A stretch of DNA of 64,000 nt from contig CM043869.1 in the NCBI GenBank assembly GCA_023846275.1, positions 13,735,501 through 13,799,500 on the forward strand. Direction: 5' to 3'. Below, piece after piece: positions 1-10,201 of this stretch (its first letter is position 1; every line of letters starts with the position of its first letter). Both the position numbers and the translations under genes were made by a program. The stretch is from Vanilla planifolia (Eukaryota > Streptophyta > Magnoliopsida > Asparagales > Orchidaceae). Below the pieces are notes generated by a model that was not told the DNA's origin, did no database searches, and saw only the letters and a program-made list of their open reading frames with translations.

Positions 1-1166
1 TTTTGAAAGCATATAAAAAATCATTCTTTGCTTTTCATAAAACCATAATGAAAGCAAACCTTTATCATTTTGAAATCGAGAAGAAGAAGCACCTTTACAA
101 ACAAGTGAAAGTATTAAGTTTTTGGTATTTTCTTTTAAAGCATGTGTACATATAATATCAATGTTAACAAATTTTTACATATCTTTTTTACTCAAATAAA
201 ATAAATGTAAAAAAATCACACACTTAATAACAATTGTATCATCATCTAAATCATTATATGTCAACTCTCACTCTATCTCTGAAGTCTTCTGAAATGCGTT
301 ACTTTGACCTAAAAGTATTAGTTCAAAATAAGTTTAAGCAAACAAAAATTGGCTCAATAGAAAATGTATGTATATACATGTAAAGAAATATAATATTTGG
401 GTACCTAAATGCATGGGTCATTTGAAACATTATAATATAGATAACCATAAGAGTAAACAAATAAAGGTAAAATAATTTTTCTGTAAAACTTTTATGACAT
501 CAATTTGTAGAGGTTTTACACATTTCTTATTCATTTTTACCTATTCATATTTTTAGAGACTAGGTTAGGAAAAGATCTTTTTCACAAATAAATTAAATAT
601 ATTTAGGAACATATTATTCTAACATAAACAATCCAAATGAAAGATCATTTTGCTCATCTCTAAAACCTACTAGAATATATTGTTACAACTTTGGACAAAC
701 CTTAATTGTTTTTTTAAATATTACTTTCCCTTCATCAAGCTCCTTTTATTTTCTCTTTTCATGTTCATTTCTTTTTTTTTCTTTTGTGATTATTATCAAA
801 AAAACATCTTTTCTTTTTTTTTTTCCTTTTTCTCTTTAATTTATAACCATTATCACAATAATATTTTGCTTTGTATGTGCCTTTTATGAATATTATCACA
901 TAATTATAAAAATAAAGGAGCTTTTAATCACAACAACATATCACATATGCTCAAGTAAAACACACACGCTTAAGGTCATGCTATAGGACATTACTATTTA
1001 GCAACCTCAATAGATACCCTTTTGATCACTTCTTAAAGATATATATTTCTAGCAAGAATCATGCATCAAATACCATCCCATATACATATGTTACTTATTC
1101 ATACATTTTTAACTTAACATTTTATCAATCATTAAGGTTTCTAGTCTATAATACATATCACAAGTA

Positions 1167-1168
<2 letters not shown>

Positions 1169-1222
<54 letters not shown>
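1169..1222. repeat. Compound microsatellite (CA)20(TA)7
   Basis: An uninterrupted CA dinucleotide run at 1169-1208 passes directly into a TA run at 1209-1222. It lies inside the decayed LTR fragment and is likely to be length-variable. Confidence 0.95.
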
Positions 1223-2239
1223 GGTACAAGTTTAGCCTACACATGCATCCTCTAATTAATAGTAACATGTTATTGAAATGAAAATTAACAAGCATCTTTC
1301 ATATAACATTTTCACATATTTTTGAGGCCTTTAACAAAGCATTACATAACGTATTAAAAATAAAAATATAGATAATATATGTTTACCTTTCAAATTCATG
1401 TAATAATCTTACCAAGTTTTGATCTTTACTCAAAATCTTGATTGCTATAATACCCAAATGCTTTTTTCTATCATTTTACCTTTATTATGTACTTAACTCT
1501 TCTCAGATTTCTTTTTAATCTTTTAGAGCATTTCTTTCGCCTCTTTCCTTTAATGTAGCTTAAGTGGCTGAACTTTATTGCTCAAGTTTTTCCTAAAAAC
1601 TTCTTCTTATGTTTGGCCTCACTTGCATTTACACAAGAACAATACCTTTTTATATTTCCAATCCATTCATATCCCTCTAAGAATTGTGTTTCTTTAATTT
1701 TTCTTCTTTTTTACTTCATTTTCATTTAAATTCAATGTTTTGTTATTGACTAAACTTATTCCTATGTTAATTTTCTCGATCATTTGTCATTTTGGATTTT
1801 AAGATCTATTCAATTTCTATCAATTTTATGAGCACATTCACCTTGAGCACACCATACGATTCTCAAAACTGCCTAAATCCTTCGTAATTTCTTCTTATCA
1901 TATTATTATGATCTCAATATCGTACAGGTATAATACTTTAGTTCCTCTTATATTATACGAATAATTTTATTCATGATACTAATCTTCATATTATTGTATT
2001 GTATATTTTTGCTTATCATATAATATGATACCCTTCAACTGACTATTTTTAAGTAGTCTCTTAATATCTTACTATATGATATTTCTTGTAGTACTCTATG
2101 ATTTATTCCATGTATCTCTTTACTAAGTTATAATAATTAATAATCCTATATGTTATCCTATTATATCATAAGCATATTAATATGGATAGTAATTTAGTTG
2201 TCTACAGCAATGTATCTCAAATTATTGATACAAATGATA

Positions 2240-3355
2240 AGAAACACTTAAGTTTTAGATTATAAATAGATTAACTCACAAATTCATATGCATAATCACG
2301 AGAAATTAAAAGTAAAGAATAATACCTTTAGTTAAATGATGAAATAAAAGAGTAGTTGAGTTAATCATTTTCTTGATGATTAGTGCTCTTATTATTGCTA
2401 GATAATGAGCCAAGATTTTCCCTTTTGAGCCTTTGGCTCGTTTTCTTAAAACACATATGGAGCCACATTGTTAGATGATTGCTCTTAAATCTTCTCATCA
2501 CATTTAAGCTTTGTAGCAACACATCATTACTTCATCAAAGTATTTTTTATAATATGATAAGCATCTCTATTTATATAGATTTCAAAAGAGTATAATAAAA
2601 ATTTGTTGTCTTCAAATATGAAATGAGACTTAGGAATAATAAGAGTCATATTTTGAAATTATAAAAGATATTTTAGAATTCAAAAATTTATCACAAATTA
2701 AAAAAATTATACTTTTAATTATATAAAAAGGTCTTCAAAAATTTGTACGATTAAAAACAACAAGTAGATCTTAAACAGCTTATATTTATTTCCATGTTTT
2801 GAGATACGGTGTGGCAAAGAGATAGACGACGAGTGGTCCAATGGGGGTAGAAGGGTTGAGAGGTGCAAACGACGCTTTGATGTATGTTCTGTGGGTTAGC
2901 ATGCATTTGTGATCGATGCCGATCGGTGTGGTCAAATAAGTTGAGTGGGCAGAGTTGTGGTGGCAGTGGGCAATGAAAATAACTCAAAAAGCTAAAATTA
3001 AGTTTAAATTGACTAATTTTATATTAACAAAACTACAAGACTACTGTTGGGATTGCTTATACTAAATTTTAAATTAAACATATCCAAAAATCTGTCAACT
3101 ATCCTCCAAACAACTTAAAAATAAAGTATAACTAAACGAACTAAATGAGATATGAAATAAGCTGAGGATAAAACTTAATTATGCTATAATGATAAACAAG
3201 GGTTGACTGTAATCAACCCTCAAGTGGCAGTGATAATGGGGATTAATAAGAAGTAGACGAGCCAATCTTGACATAACTCTGAGTTCGAATAGAATTAGTA
3301 TGCTTCTAAGGCAAACCTTCATGTAATGTGCGGGCCACTGCTACATCATTAACTA
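2240..3355. mobile_element. Insertion inside the left LTR, unclassified
   Basis: This block has no counterpart in the two complete LTRs further right and interrupts the TCATA/TATGA-rich zone, so it is read as a later insertion. Around 2800-2980 it holds an island of higher G+C than the rest of the region, with no recognisable protein on either strand. Its right end carries a tRNA-like SINE candidate. The edges are approximate and I could not find a clean target-site duplication. It could be one composite insertion or two. Confidence 0.35.
3199..3345 (+). mobile_element. SINE-like, tRNA-derived candidate
   Basis: A box-A-like word (TGGCAGTGATAATGG, 3224-3238) is followed about 57 bp later by a box-B-like word (GAGTTCGAATA, 3281-3291). 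This is the spacing and order of a pol III promoter in tRNA-derived plant SINEs. An 8-bp perfect inverted repeat (AGGGTTGA/TCAACCCT, 3199-3220) lies at its left edge. There is no poly-A tail or clear target duplication, and box B departs from GGTTCGANNCC. It may be chance. Confidence 0.25.
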
Positions 3356-4259
3356 TTAGATTTTACATTCTATCATACTTATACGATGATATAAATGTAC
3401 ATATATGATAATAACCTAATTTTAATCTCAAACTTGATCAAATTATACGATCTATATTGTACTTATGGTAAACTAGATCATACTTGTACATTATTGCTCA
3501 TATTTTATAATTTGTTCATATATTACTCAATTTTTGGAACTTTGCTTAATTTTTTTCTTTTCAAGTTATAGTACTAATAGTTTTGTTACTTTTATACTAT
3601 ATAATAATGCATTGTTTGTGCCATTCATTTGTTCTTATACATTAATAAACTAGTTCAATGGCCTGATCGTCTTATATGATCATTGGCCCACCTTTTTTCA
3701 TACTCACACTTCTAGTTCCATTATCTCTTTAACTTACTTATATCATATGATAATATATAAAGGTATTCTATAATCAACCATTTTTTTAACTTTTTAAGCT
3801 ATTTTAACCAGTAATAATGATGAATTGACTACTCTATAATACTTATATGTTATTATAATCTTACTCTTAGACATAATCTTATCTTATGAATTTATTTATC
3901 TGATTAATTCTCTCACTTATTTGTATTATATAATCATATTATATTACAATGTATAATCTTAAATGTATGATGTGATTTACGATGCTTTACAATCTTGAAA
4001 TGCCTTTATAAAATCCTAAAACAATTATAAAAATTCTTAAAATATATTTAGATCAAAATCATTATTTTATAAATCTACATTTCTTAAGATTATCAATCAT
4101 TCTTAATATTTTGCTTTTTAATATTCCATTGTTTGAATTTATTAAAATTATCTGTTTCTACTTTTAGATGTTACAATTGCAAAAGCTAATCTAAAAGGTA
4201 AAAAAGAGACGTGAATCTAATTTTAAATTAAACTAGAGTAGAATAGTCATATTCTAAGA

Positions 4260-5065
4260 TAGATTATGTATACCTAAATATTAATAACTAAGAGAGTTAT
4301 TATTAAAAGAAGTATAATTTTAGATATTTGATTTGTTCCAAGGAAATTAAAATATACCAAGATATATGACAAAGATTATGATGACCAAGGTTGAAGTAAG
4401 ATGTTTCAAACTAGTTAAAAATGTTTCATTTATTAGCAAGTAAAAAGGAAACAACAAAATCTCTGAAGATAATTATAACCTTTTCCTATTCTAGAATGAA
4501 AGTGTCTATGAATTTTGTGATAGATGTTATCTTGATCACTAGCAAGACATGACTTAATATAGGTGATTATGGATAAATCAACTAACTCTACTTTTTTTTC
4601 TTTGTTATCAAAATGGCTTAATAGAAAGATTGACTCAAATTTATATAAATTAAATTATCAAACTACATGATCTATCAAAAACTATCGTTTCATATAAGGA
4701 TCCTTAAGCTCTATTTGAAAAAAAAAAATCTTAGCCACCCCTTTGCTAGAATGAAGGGAAAAGAGTTTTATTATGACTAAAGTTTGTTGAGAAAGCTACA
4801 AAAAGAATAAAAATTATTCGAGATAAGTTAGAAATAGCTCAAGGTAGACAAAAAAAATATTTTAATTCGAACTATTAATTGGTAGAATTTCATGAATAAG
4901 AGCATGAATTTTTTAAAGTTAGTTCAACTAAAAACATTATAAGATTTGAGAAATCAGCAAATTTGAACTATAAACTTAAAAGTCAATTTCAAGTTTTAAA
5001 AATAGTTGAATAAGAGATATATAGAATTGCTTTACTTCTTTTGATTATGAGTGATTCATATTTTA
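4260..5065 (+). mobile_element. Ty3/gypsy integrase remnant
   Basis: Conceptual translation shows decayed gypsy integrase blocks in the right order. A zinc-region tail lies near 4430-4490, the 'MDFV' core start near 4495, and the 'ATKRIKIIRDKLEIAQGRQK' type C-terminal block near 4790-4850. It is a fragment with no LTR of its own orientation next to it and is clearly broken many times. It stops about 560 bp upstream of CXE gene 1, so it sets the outer limit of that gene's proximal promoter. Confidence 0.6.
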
Positions 5066-5623
5066 TTTCATACATCATATTTAAGAAGAAGTATTCTAGA
5101 AGATGTAATTAAAGTTGTCTATAACTATAGTTGAGATGATATCTCGTTAGGGCATAAGGTTAAAATAGTCAATGTCGGGCCGTTATTAAAGAAAACTTCA
5201 CCTAGAATGCTTGGCTGATTTATTGCAGTAAAGGTTCGTTCGCCCATCACAACAACATTTAAGACTGAAGTGCAGGTTTGGTGCATATCCTTTTCTTGAA
5301 CAGAGTGTACATCCTTTTCAATACAACACATGGTTCAACCTTTCGATTCCATCTTACTCCAATATTTAACATAGTGGGCATGGTATACGTTTCGCTGAGT
5401 TTGAATAGACATAATTCTGTGGTATGTGGCTCTAAGGAAGTGGATTCGAGACAAAGCAAATGTTCTACATATATATCTATATATCTATGTATATCTTTTT
5501 TATTGTTGTCCAAAAGTCTAAATCGTCCAATAATAGCACTGCCGCGTCCTATACATACCAAAATGCGGATTAAAAGAGCAAGTATTCATCGTACCATTTG
5601 GTACTCTGCGTGGAAGAGCCGCC
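5066..5623 (+). promoter_or_regulatory. Upstream region of CXE gene 1
   Basis: This is 558 bp of more mixed composition between a retrotransposon scrap and the CXE start codon. A TATA-like run (two TATATAT words at 5468-5494) sits about 130-155 bp before the ATG, which would give a 5' leader of roughly 100-130 nt. No transposon similarity was seen here. The open frames that cross it in both directions look like chance and have no family match. Confidence 0.35.
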
Positions 5624-6577
5624 ATGAGCTCGGATTTCGACTCCGCCGCTGATGAGATCTCCTTCGAGCTCCCCCATATTATTCGCCTCCACCGTAGCGG
5701 TCGTGTGGAGCGCCTCTTCGCAGATACGCTCGTCCCCCCTTCTCTAGACCACTCCACTGGCGTTCAATCTAAAGACGTCGTCATCTCCCTATCCACCGGC
5801 CTCTCCGTTCGCCTCTATCTCCCTCCATCCGCCTCATCCGCAGACACAAACCTGAAGATCCCGGTGCTCATCACTTGTCACGGAGGCGCCTTCTGCATCG
5901 TCCGTTCCTCTTCCTCGATTTACCACAACTACGTCAACAACATCACCGCCAAGGCCGGCGTCCTCACAGTCTCGGTTGATTACCGCCTCGCGCCAGAGAA
6001 TCCTCTCCCAATTGCCTATGAGGACGCCTGGGAGGCGCTTCAGTGGGTCTTCTCTTGTTCGGACCCTTGGCTGTCGAAATACGGGGACATGGATAGGGTT
6101 TTCCTAGGCGGTGAGAGCGCAGGGGCGAACATAGCGCACAATTTGGCGATGAGGCTCGGTAGTAAAGGGGAAAAGGTGGAGGGACTGGTCCTTGTTCATC
6201 CTTTTTTTTGGGGGCAAGAGAGAATTGGAAATGAAATCAAGGAGCCGAACCACAAGGTCGATCACCCCAGTGAGATTTGGATGATTGTGTGTCCAGGGAC
6301 GACGGGGCTTGACGACCCATGGATCAATCCAGTGGCTGAAGGCGCACCGAGCCTGGCGACTCTTGGGTGCTACAGAGCACTGGTTTGCGTTGCGGAGTTC
6401 GATTTGTTCAAAGACAGGGGAAAGGTTTACTACGAGACGTTGAAGGAGAGTGGGTGGGAAGGGGAGGTTGCGTTTTTCGAGACCGATGGGGAGGATCATG
6501 GCTTCTTCTTTAAGCTGGAATGCGAGAAATCGGAGGAAATGTTTCAGCAGTTGGCCAATTTCTTCAACAAAGCTTAA
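5624..6577 (+). CDS. Class-I plant carboxylesterase (CXE, alpha/beta hydrolase-3)
   Basis: A complete single-exon gene of 317 residues, the usual length for plant CXE proteins, which are often intron-less. Seen: the N-terminal 'RSGRVERL' block (24-31), an oxyanion-hole motif HGGAF (86-90), 'VDYRLAPENPLP' (118-129), the nucleophile elbow GESAG (163-167, Ser165), 'DDPWINP' (230-236), the acid Asp260 in 'AEFDLFKDRG', and His292 in 'GEDHGF'. The triad is therefore intact, unlike the GID1 gibberellin receptors that lack the His. No signal peptide or membrane segment is seen, so a cytosolic location is inferred. The start is chosen because the family's N-terminus begins just after it and the context is GCCGCCATGA. 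The third oxyanion glycine is Ala. Known relatives include HSR203J and tuliposide-converting enzymes. The substrate here is unknown. A closely related gene lies in the same orientation about 21 kb downstream. Confidence 0.95.
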   Translation: MSSDFDSAADEISFELPHIIRLHRSGRVERLFADTLVPPSLDHSTGVQSKDVVISLSTGLSVRLYLPPSASSADTNLKIPVLITCHGGAFCIVRSSSSIYHNYVNNITAKAGVLTVSVDYRLAPENPLPIAYEDAWEALQWVFSCSDPWLSKYGDMDRVFLGGESAGANIAHNLAMRLGSKGEKVEGLVLVHPFFWGQERIGNEIKEPNHKVDHPSEIWMIVCPGTTGLDDPWINPVAEGAPSLATLGCYRALVCVAEFDLFKDRGKVYYETLKESGWEGEVAFFETDGEDHGFFFKLECEKSEEMFQQLANFFNKA

Positions 6578-6699
6578 GGTCTATTAACCCTAACCTTTCC
6601 CTTCATCTATGTATGAACGGAGATCCTATCTATATTAGTTGAAGAATAAACTATGAAACTATGAAATACTTGCGTTAAACTGAGATGCTCCTGTTTTTA

Positions 6700-6705
6700 A
6701 ATAAA
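6700..6705 (+). promoter_or_regulatory. Likely polyadenylation signal of CXE gene 1
   Basis: AATAAA lies 123 bp after the stop codon. A second AATAAA is at 6645-6650, 68 bp after the stop. Either could serve, since plant poly(A) signals are loose. Confidence 0.4.
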
Positions 6706-9109
6706 ATTAACGAATTGGGACAATCATGCTTTAATCAGGATGTTGTTGGGTTTAGTTCATTTAAGATAATGATTGTTTGAGCTTCCCCTAAGTTCGATTC
6801 AATTTGTTATTGTCGAGCCATTATTGAACTTCTTTTTTTGGTAAAAAATCAAAGATTGTCCAACATGTTTGCACAAGTATTATCGAGTCTAATAAGGGCA
6901 GCATTGTCAAGCTTTATTGAGTCTACTAATGAGTTGCCAATCAAACTTATATAATACCCTAAATAATACTCTAAATGATATTTCGAATGAGTTCTAAATG
7001 ACTCCTGGTTATTTAGCCTTAAACTAGTCTTTTAACCAGCTCGTTCAGGGGTTTTTATTACAAAATTTACAATAATACATGAATCCAACAACTACTTTTT
7101 CACGTTCTTTATTAAATTATATAAGCTTTGTTATTACATGTTAGAAAACTTTATTATTTCTTTTAATTGTGTTGGCAAACAAGTTGAACATGCGGTTACA
7201 TAGAGAAGTGTTGAGTTGTCTTGTGTGGATACGATTATTAACGTGGTCATCAATAGGAACATTATTGATTGTTATTCTAGGTTCATTGGTCAAATTATGC
7301 TTTGATATGCATAGACCAATCTTAAGTGGAATTCAATACAAAAACCCTAAGTTGATTTTAGAGATTAGGCAATTCTAGATAGGTTGGAAGAATTTGTGAT
7401 CTAGTTCATTAACAAATTGATGGACGCAAACATCGGCTTCATGCTTATATAATATGTATATGAAATTGATGTGCATGTAGAAAGATGTTCGTTGGTAATC
7501 AAGTTAAAGCAAGTTGAGCAATTCCAGGATTGGCATATGAATTCTCCTAACCAATTAAGAGTTTCCCTAACTTTGTTTAAATTAAGGATTTAACTAAGGT
7601 TAGGATTTTAAAACTCTTTTGCATAGCTTTTGTATGTGTATGCTCTTAAACACTAATGTATGTTTAATATACAAACACTCAATCATTGAAGATGATGAGA
7701 TTAAAAAGTTATGAATGGATTCAAGTGAAATATAGCCAATTATATTGAAAATTTGAAAAGAAAAACAAAAGTGATTATATAATGCTACACATAATTCAAC
7801 AAATGCTCACCATTAGAAGCTCAAACACCAAATAGCATTGACAAAAATCAAATTAAATTCACAACGAAATGAAGACATGTACCAAATATTAATAAAAGTG
7901 GAAAGAAGCAAGTTGCAACAGGAGCAAAAGAAAATGACAAGACAACAGAGAATACGAACAATTTAAGTCTTAGTTATTGCTTCAACATTAAGGAATTAAC
8001 ACAATCACCAAGTCAAAAGCTAGATTTCCTAGATCATCTTAGCAAAGAATCTTAAAAAGCTCTCTACAATAATTTCTTCCATAACTCTCCACATATACCC
8101 TTCAATCCTACCAATTTCTATGACACAAAAGTGGTGGCAATCATCAAACTTTTAAAATGTTGTTGCAACACATGGTATGCCACATATCCATCATTTGGGA
8201 GATATAATGTTGTTCCAAGTAATTTAAAATTATACTAACTCTCCAGAAAGAGCATGTAATAGCCATCTTTTAACTTCAATCTATAGGGGAAACTTTCATT
8301 TGCACAATTGGAACTAATCCAAATGAGGTTTCCATATATTCTCTTTACAAGAAATTCATCCCAACAATCCAACCCATTAATATCCAAATTCTCATATACC
8401 ACAATATAATGCATGACCAAAGTCAAAGTATATATATGCTATGTGTAAAGCACAAATGTAAGATATCAAATCTAGATATTGAAACAACTAGCATTTAGCA
8501 ATTGTCAAGCAAAAGGTGAAATATCAAAAAGGTATAATTATTCCATTGCATTTAACATTTGTACTCCTTAAGTAGATCCAAGATCAACTCCTGCAACTCC
8601 TTGGCCATGATTAATGAACCTTAATAGAAGAAAGTCCTTACCATTTCACAAGATACATATACTATGAGCCATTAATTGTTCTTTGGTTAATGGGAAGGGG
8701 GTGCTAAAATCAATTGCCTGATGATACAACAAGTGACATGTGCTTAAAGGTACCCTCAATTGACTTTAGTTGGTGAAATGTACAAATAGATATGAGTGAA
8801 ATATAGGAAAGAGATGTATGTGAAGATGTCGATGTGATGGAATTTCTATAAAGTGAAGTTTTGGGGTTTCTAGTAGGGCAAGTCATACGGGGTGTGTGAT
8901 TAGGTACATTAAACAATAGCTTGATGCTAGAGTTTGAAGGTAGGTGTATCTTCTTGGTGATAGAATTCTCTTCCTTCAAACCCTACAAACACCATTCTTT
9001 TGGTTGCTCTAAGAATTATATTATCTTTGTATATGAATTGGTTATAGACTTATACTTATTATAATAAAAAAATATTTTTTATTTCAATAAGTAATCCATA
9101 AATATGTTG

Positions 9110-9268
9110 TGTGTTATTGAGAAAGTTGAATTTAAGAAAATTAGACAAAAGCTTGCTTATATTAGAGAATTTAGAGGTTAAAACATATATTGTGTTATGT
9201 AGAAAGTTAGATTTGAGAAAATTAGACAAAATCTTGCTTATTTTAAGAATTTAGAGGGTAAAATTATG
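9110..9268. repeat. Two-copy tandem duplication, 81-bp unit
   Basis: The block beginning 'tgtgttattgagaaagttg' at 9110 recurs at 9191 ('tgtgttatgtagaaagtta'), with the following 'gaaaattagacaaaa' and 'cttgctta' words in step. Divergence is modest. It is non-coding. Confidence 0.8.
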
Positions 9269-9613
9269 ATGGATAATGAAAAAAGTATCTTTTCCTTATA
9301 GATCAAGGATAACTCAAAAGAAAATGATTATGAAATTAAGAATATGCTTTTCCATTAATGGATCTCCTTCTAAATTGGACTCTTGAACATCTTTTCATAG
9401 TTACTAAAGTGAACATATTCTAGCTTTTCTTTGAGTCATGGGAGTTGTTGCCTTTTTGCATAAAATTACACCACTGTAGCTTAATTACTTGAGCAGTTAG
9501 TGCTAATGTTATAAATAACTCAAAAGGTCTCCTTGATGTTAGCTCAATGGCTTTGAGTAGAATACATAAGAGCTTAAGGTAGAATCATTAATTTCTCGAC
9601 ACATGATGATTGG

Positions 9614-9814
9614 GACTCGAGTGTTTCAATTACAATAGTTTGACTACAATGGTTTGACTTAATCAATTAAGTCTTGAGTGTCCAAGTCACAAGCATGTGA
9701 GTCTTGAGGGTTCAACCTCAACAACTAAGATCTCAAGGGCTTGGCCTTAAGAGCTTAGGTCTTGAGAATCTAGCTACAATCATTTGAGTCTCAAGCGCAT
9801 AGCCTTAAGCACCC
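9614..9814. repeat. Degenerate ~30-bp minisatellite, about six units
   Basis: Units begin at 9614, 9671, 9701, 9731, 9759 and 9788. Each starts with a GTCTTGAG/TCTCAAG-type word and continues with a CAA..C.CAA..A..T.AG pattern. Unit lengths are 28-30 bp, with one degraded interval between the first and second listed units. No open frame runs through it convincingly. Confidence 0.6.
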
Positions 9815-10201
9815 CTTTGTAAATGCTTGCTACATGTCTACTTCTAAGATTGATGATCAGGATTAATAGCAAATGTTTGTGTCTTCATTCGATCTTCAAA
9901 ATTTTAATTTCATCATTTATGTTGTAATGAAGAGTTATTACAAAACTTTGCAAATAAAAAGTAAAATAATAAGAGTTAATTTGCAATTTTAAATTTGCTA
10001 AAGGGAGTAACATATCTATTATGTTATTTGTCTTATTTTCTTTCTTTTTAAATTAGACTAACTAGGGTTTGTATTCTTATCATCTTATTATTCCATTGAA
10101 ACAAGGGACCATTAAAATGTCTAATCAAACACCATGTTGACTATCTTGGAGAGATTTTTGATGAAGAGAAGTGGACCCTTTTAAAGGAAGATGATGAATG
10201 T

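Larger units (their letters stand above)
1..4175 (-). mobile_element. Decayed Ty3/gypsy LTR fragment, interrupted by an insertion
   Basis: This stretch follows the same order of sequence blocks as the paired LTRs at 10202-12524 and 17757-20240. The shared blocks include the 'ggctcaatag' block near 350, the 'atatttaggaacat' block near 600, a pyrimidine-rich stretch at 1480-1720, and a zone dense in TCATA/TATGA words at 1890-2200 and 3360-3960. It ends in a GTTACA terminus at 4170-4175, like the other two LTRs. The left end lies outside the window. The orientation (minus) is inferred from the full-layout element. About 1.1 kb of unrelated DNA splits it at roughly 2240-3355. It is an old fossil without coding content. 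Confidence 0.55.
6706..10201. other. Intergenic DNA, no recognised gene
   Basis: About 3.5 kb with moderately low G+C. Several short open frames occur (for example 7169-7378 plus, 8235-8426 minus, 8710-8979 minus), but none resembles a protein family I know and none has supporting context. Two local tandem duplications, listed separately, lie near its right end. It may contain further decayed transposon sequence that is too old to classify by eye. Confidence 0.5.

Noticed and set aside
2751-2987. Minus-strand 78-codon frame in a G+C-richer island
   Set aside because: No recognisable motif, and no start or neighbour context. It lies in a block that looks like an insertion in an LTR. It is kept only as part of that finding.
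5278-5652. Plus-strand frame of 124 codons overlapping the CXE gene 1 start
   Set aside because: It runs through the promoter and leader into another frame of the CXE gene, has no family resemblance, and its composition changes abruptly at the CXE start.
6740-6830. tRNA-like 'agttcgattcaa' word
   Set aside because: A box-B-like word is present but there is no box A at the right distance and no cloverleaf could be drawn.
8235-8979. Two minus-strand frames that might be a host gene remnant
   Set aside because: The peptides have fairly normal amino-acid mixtures, but I recognise no family and see no splice-linked partner exons.
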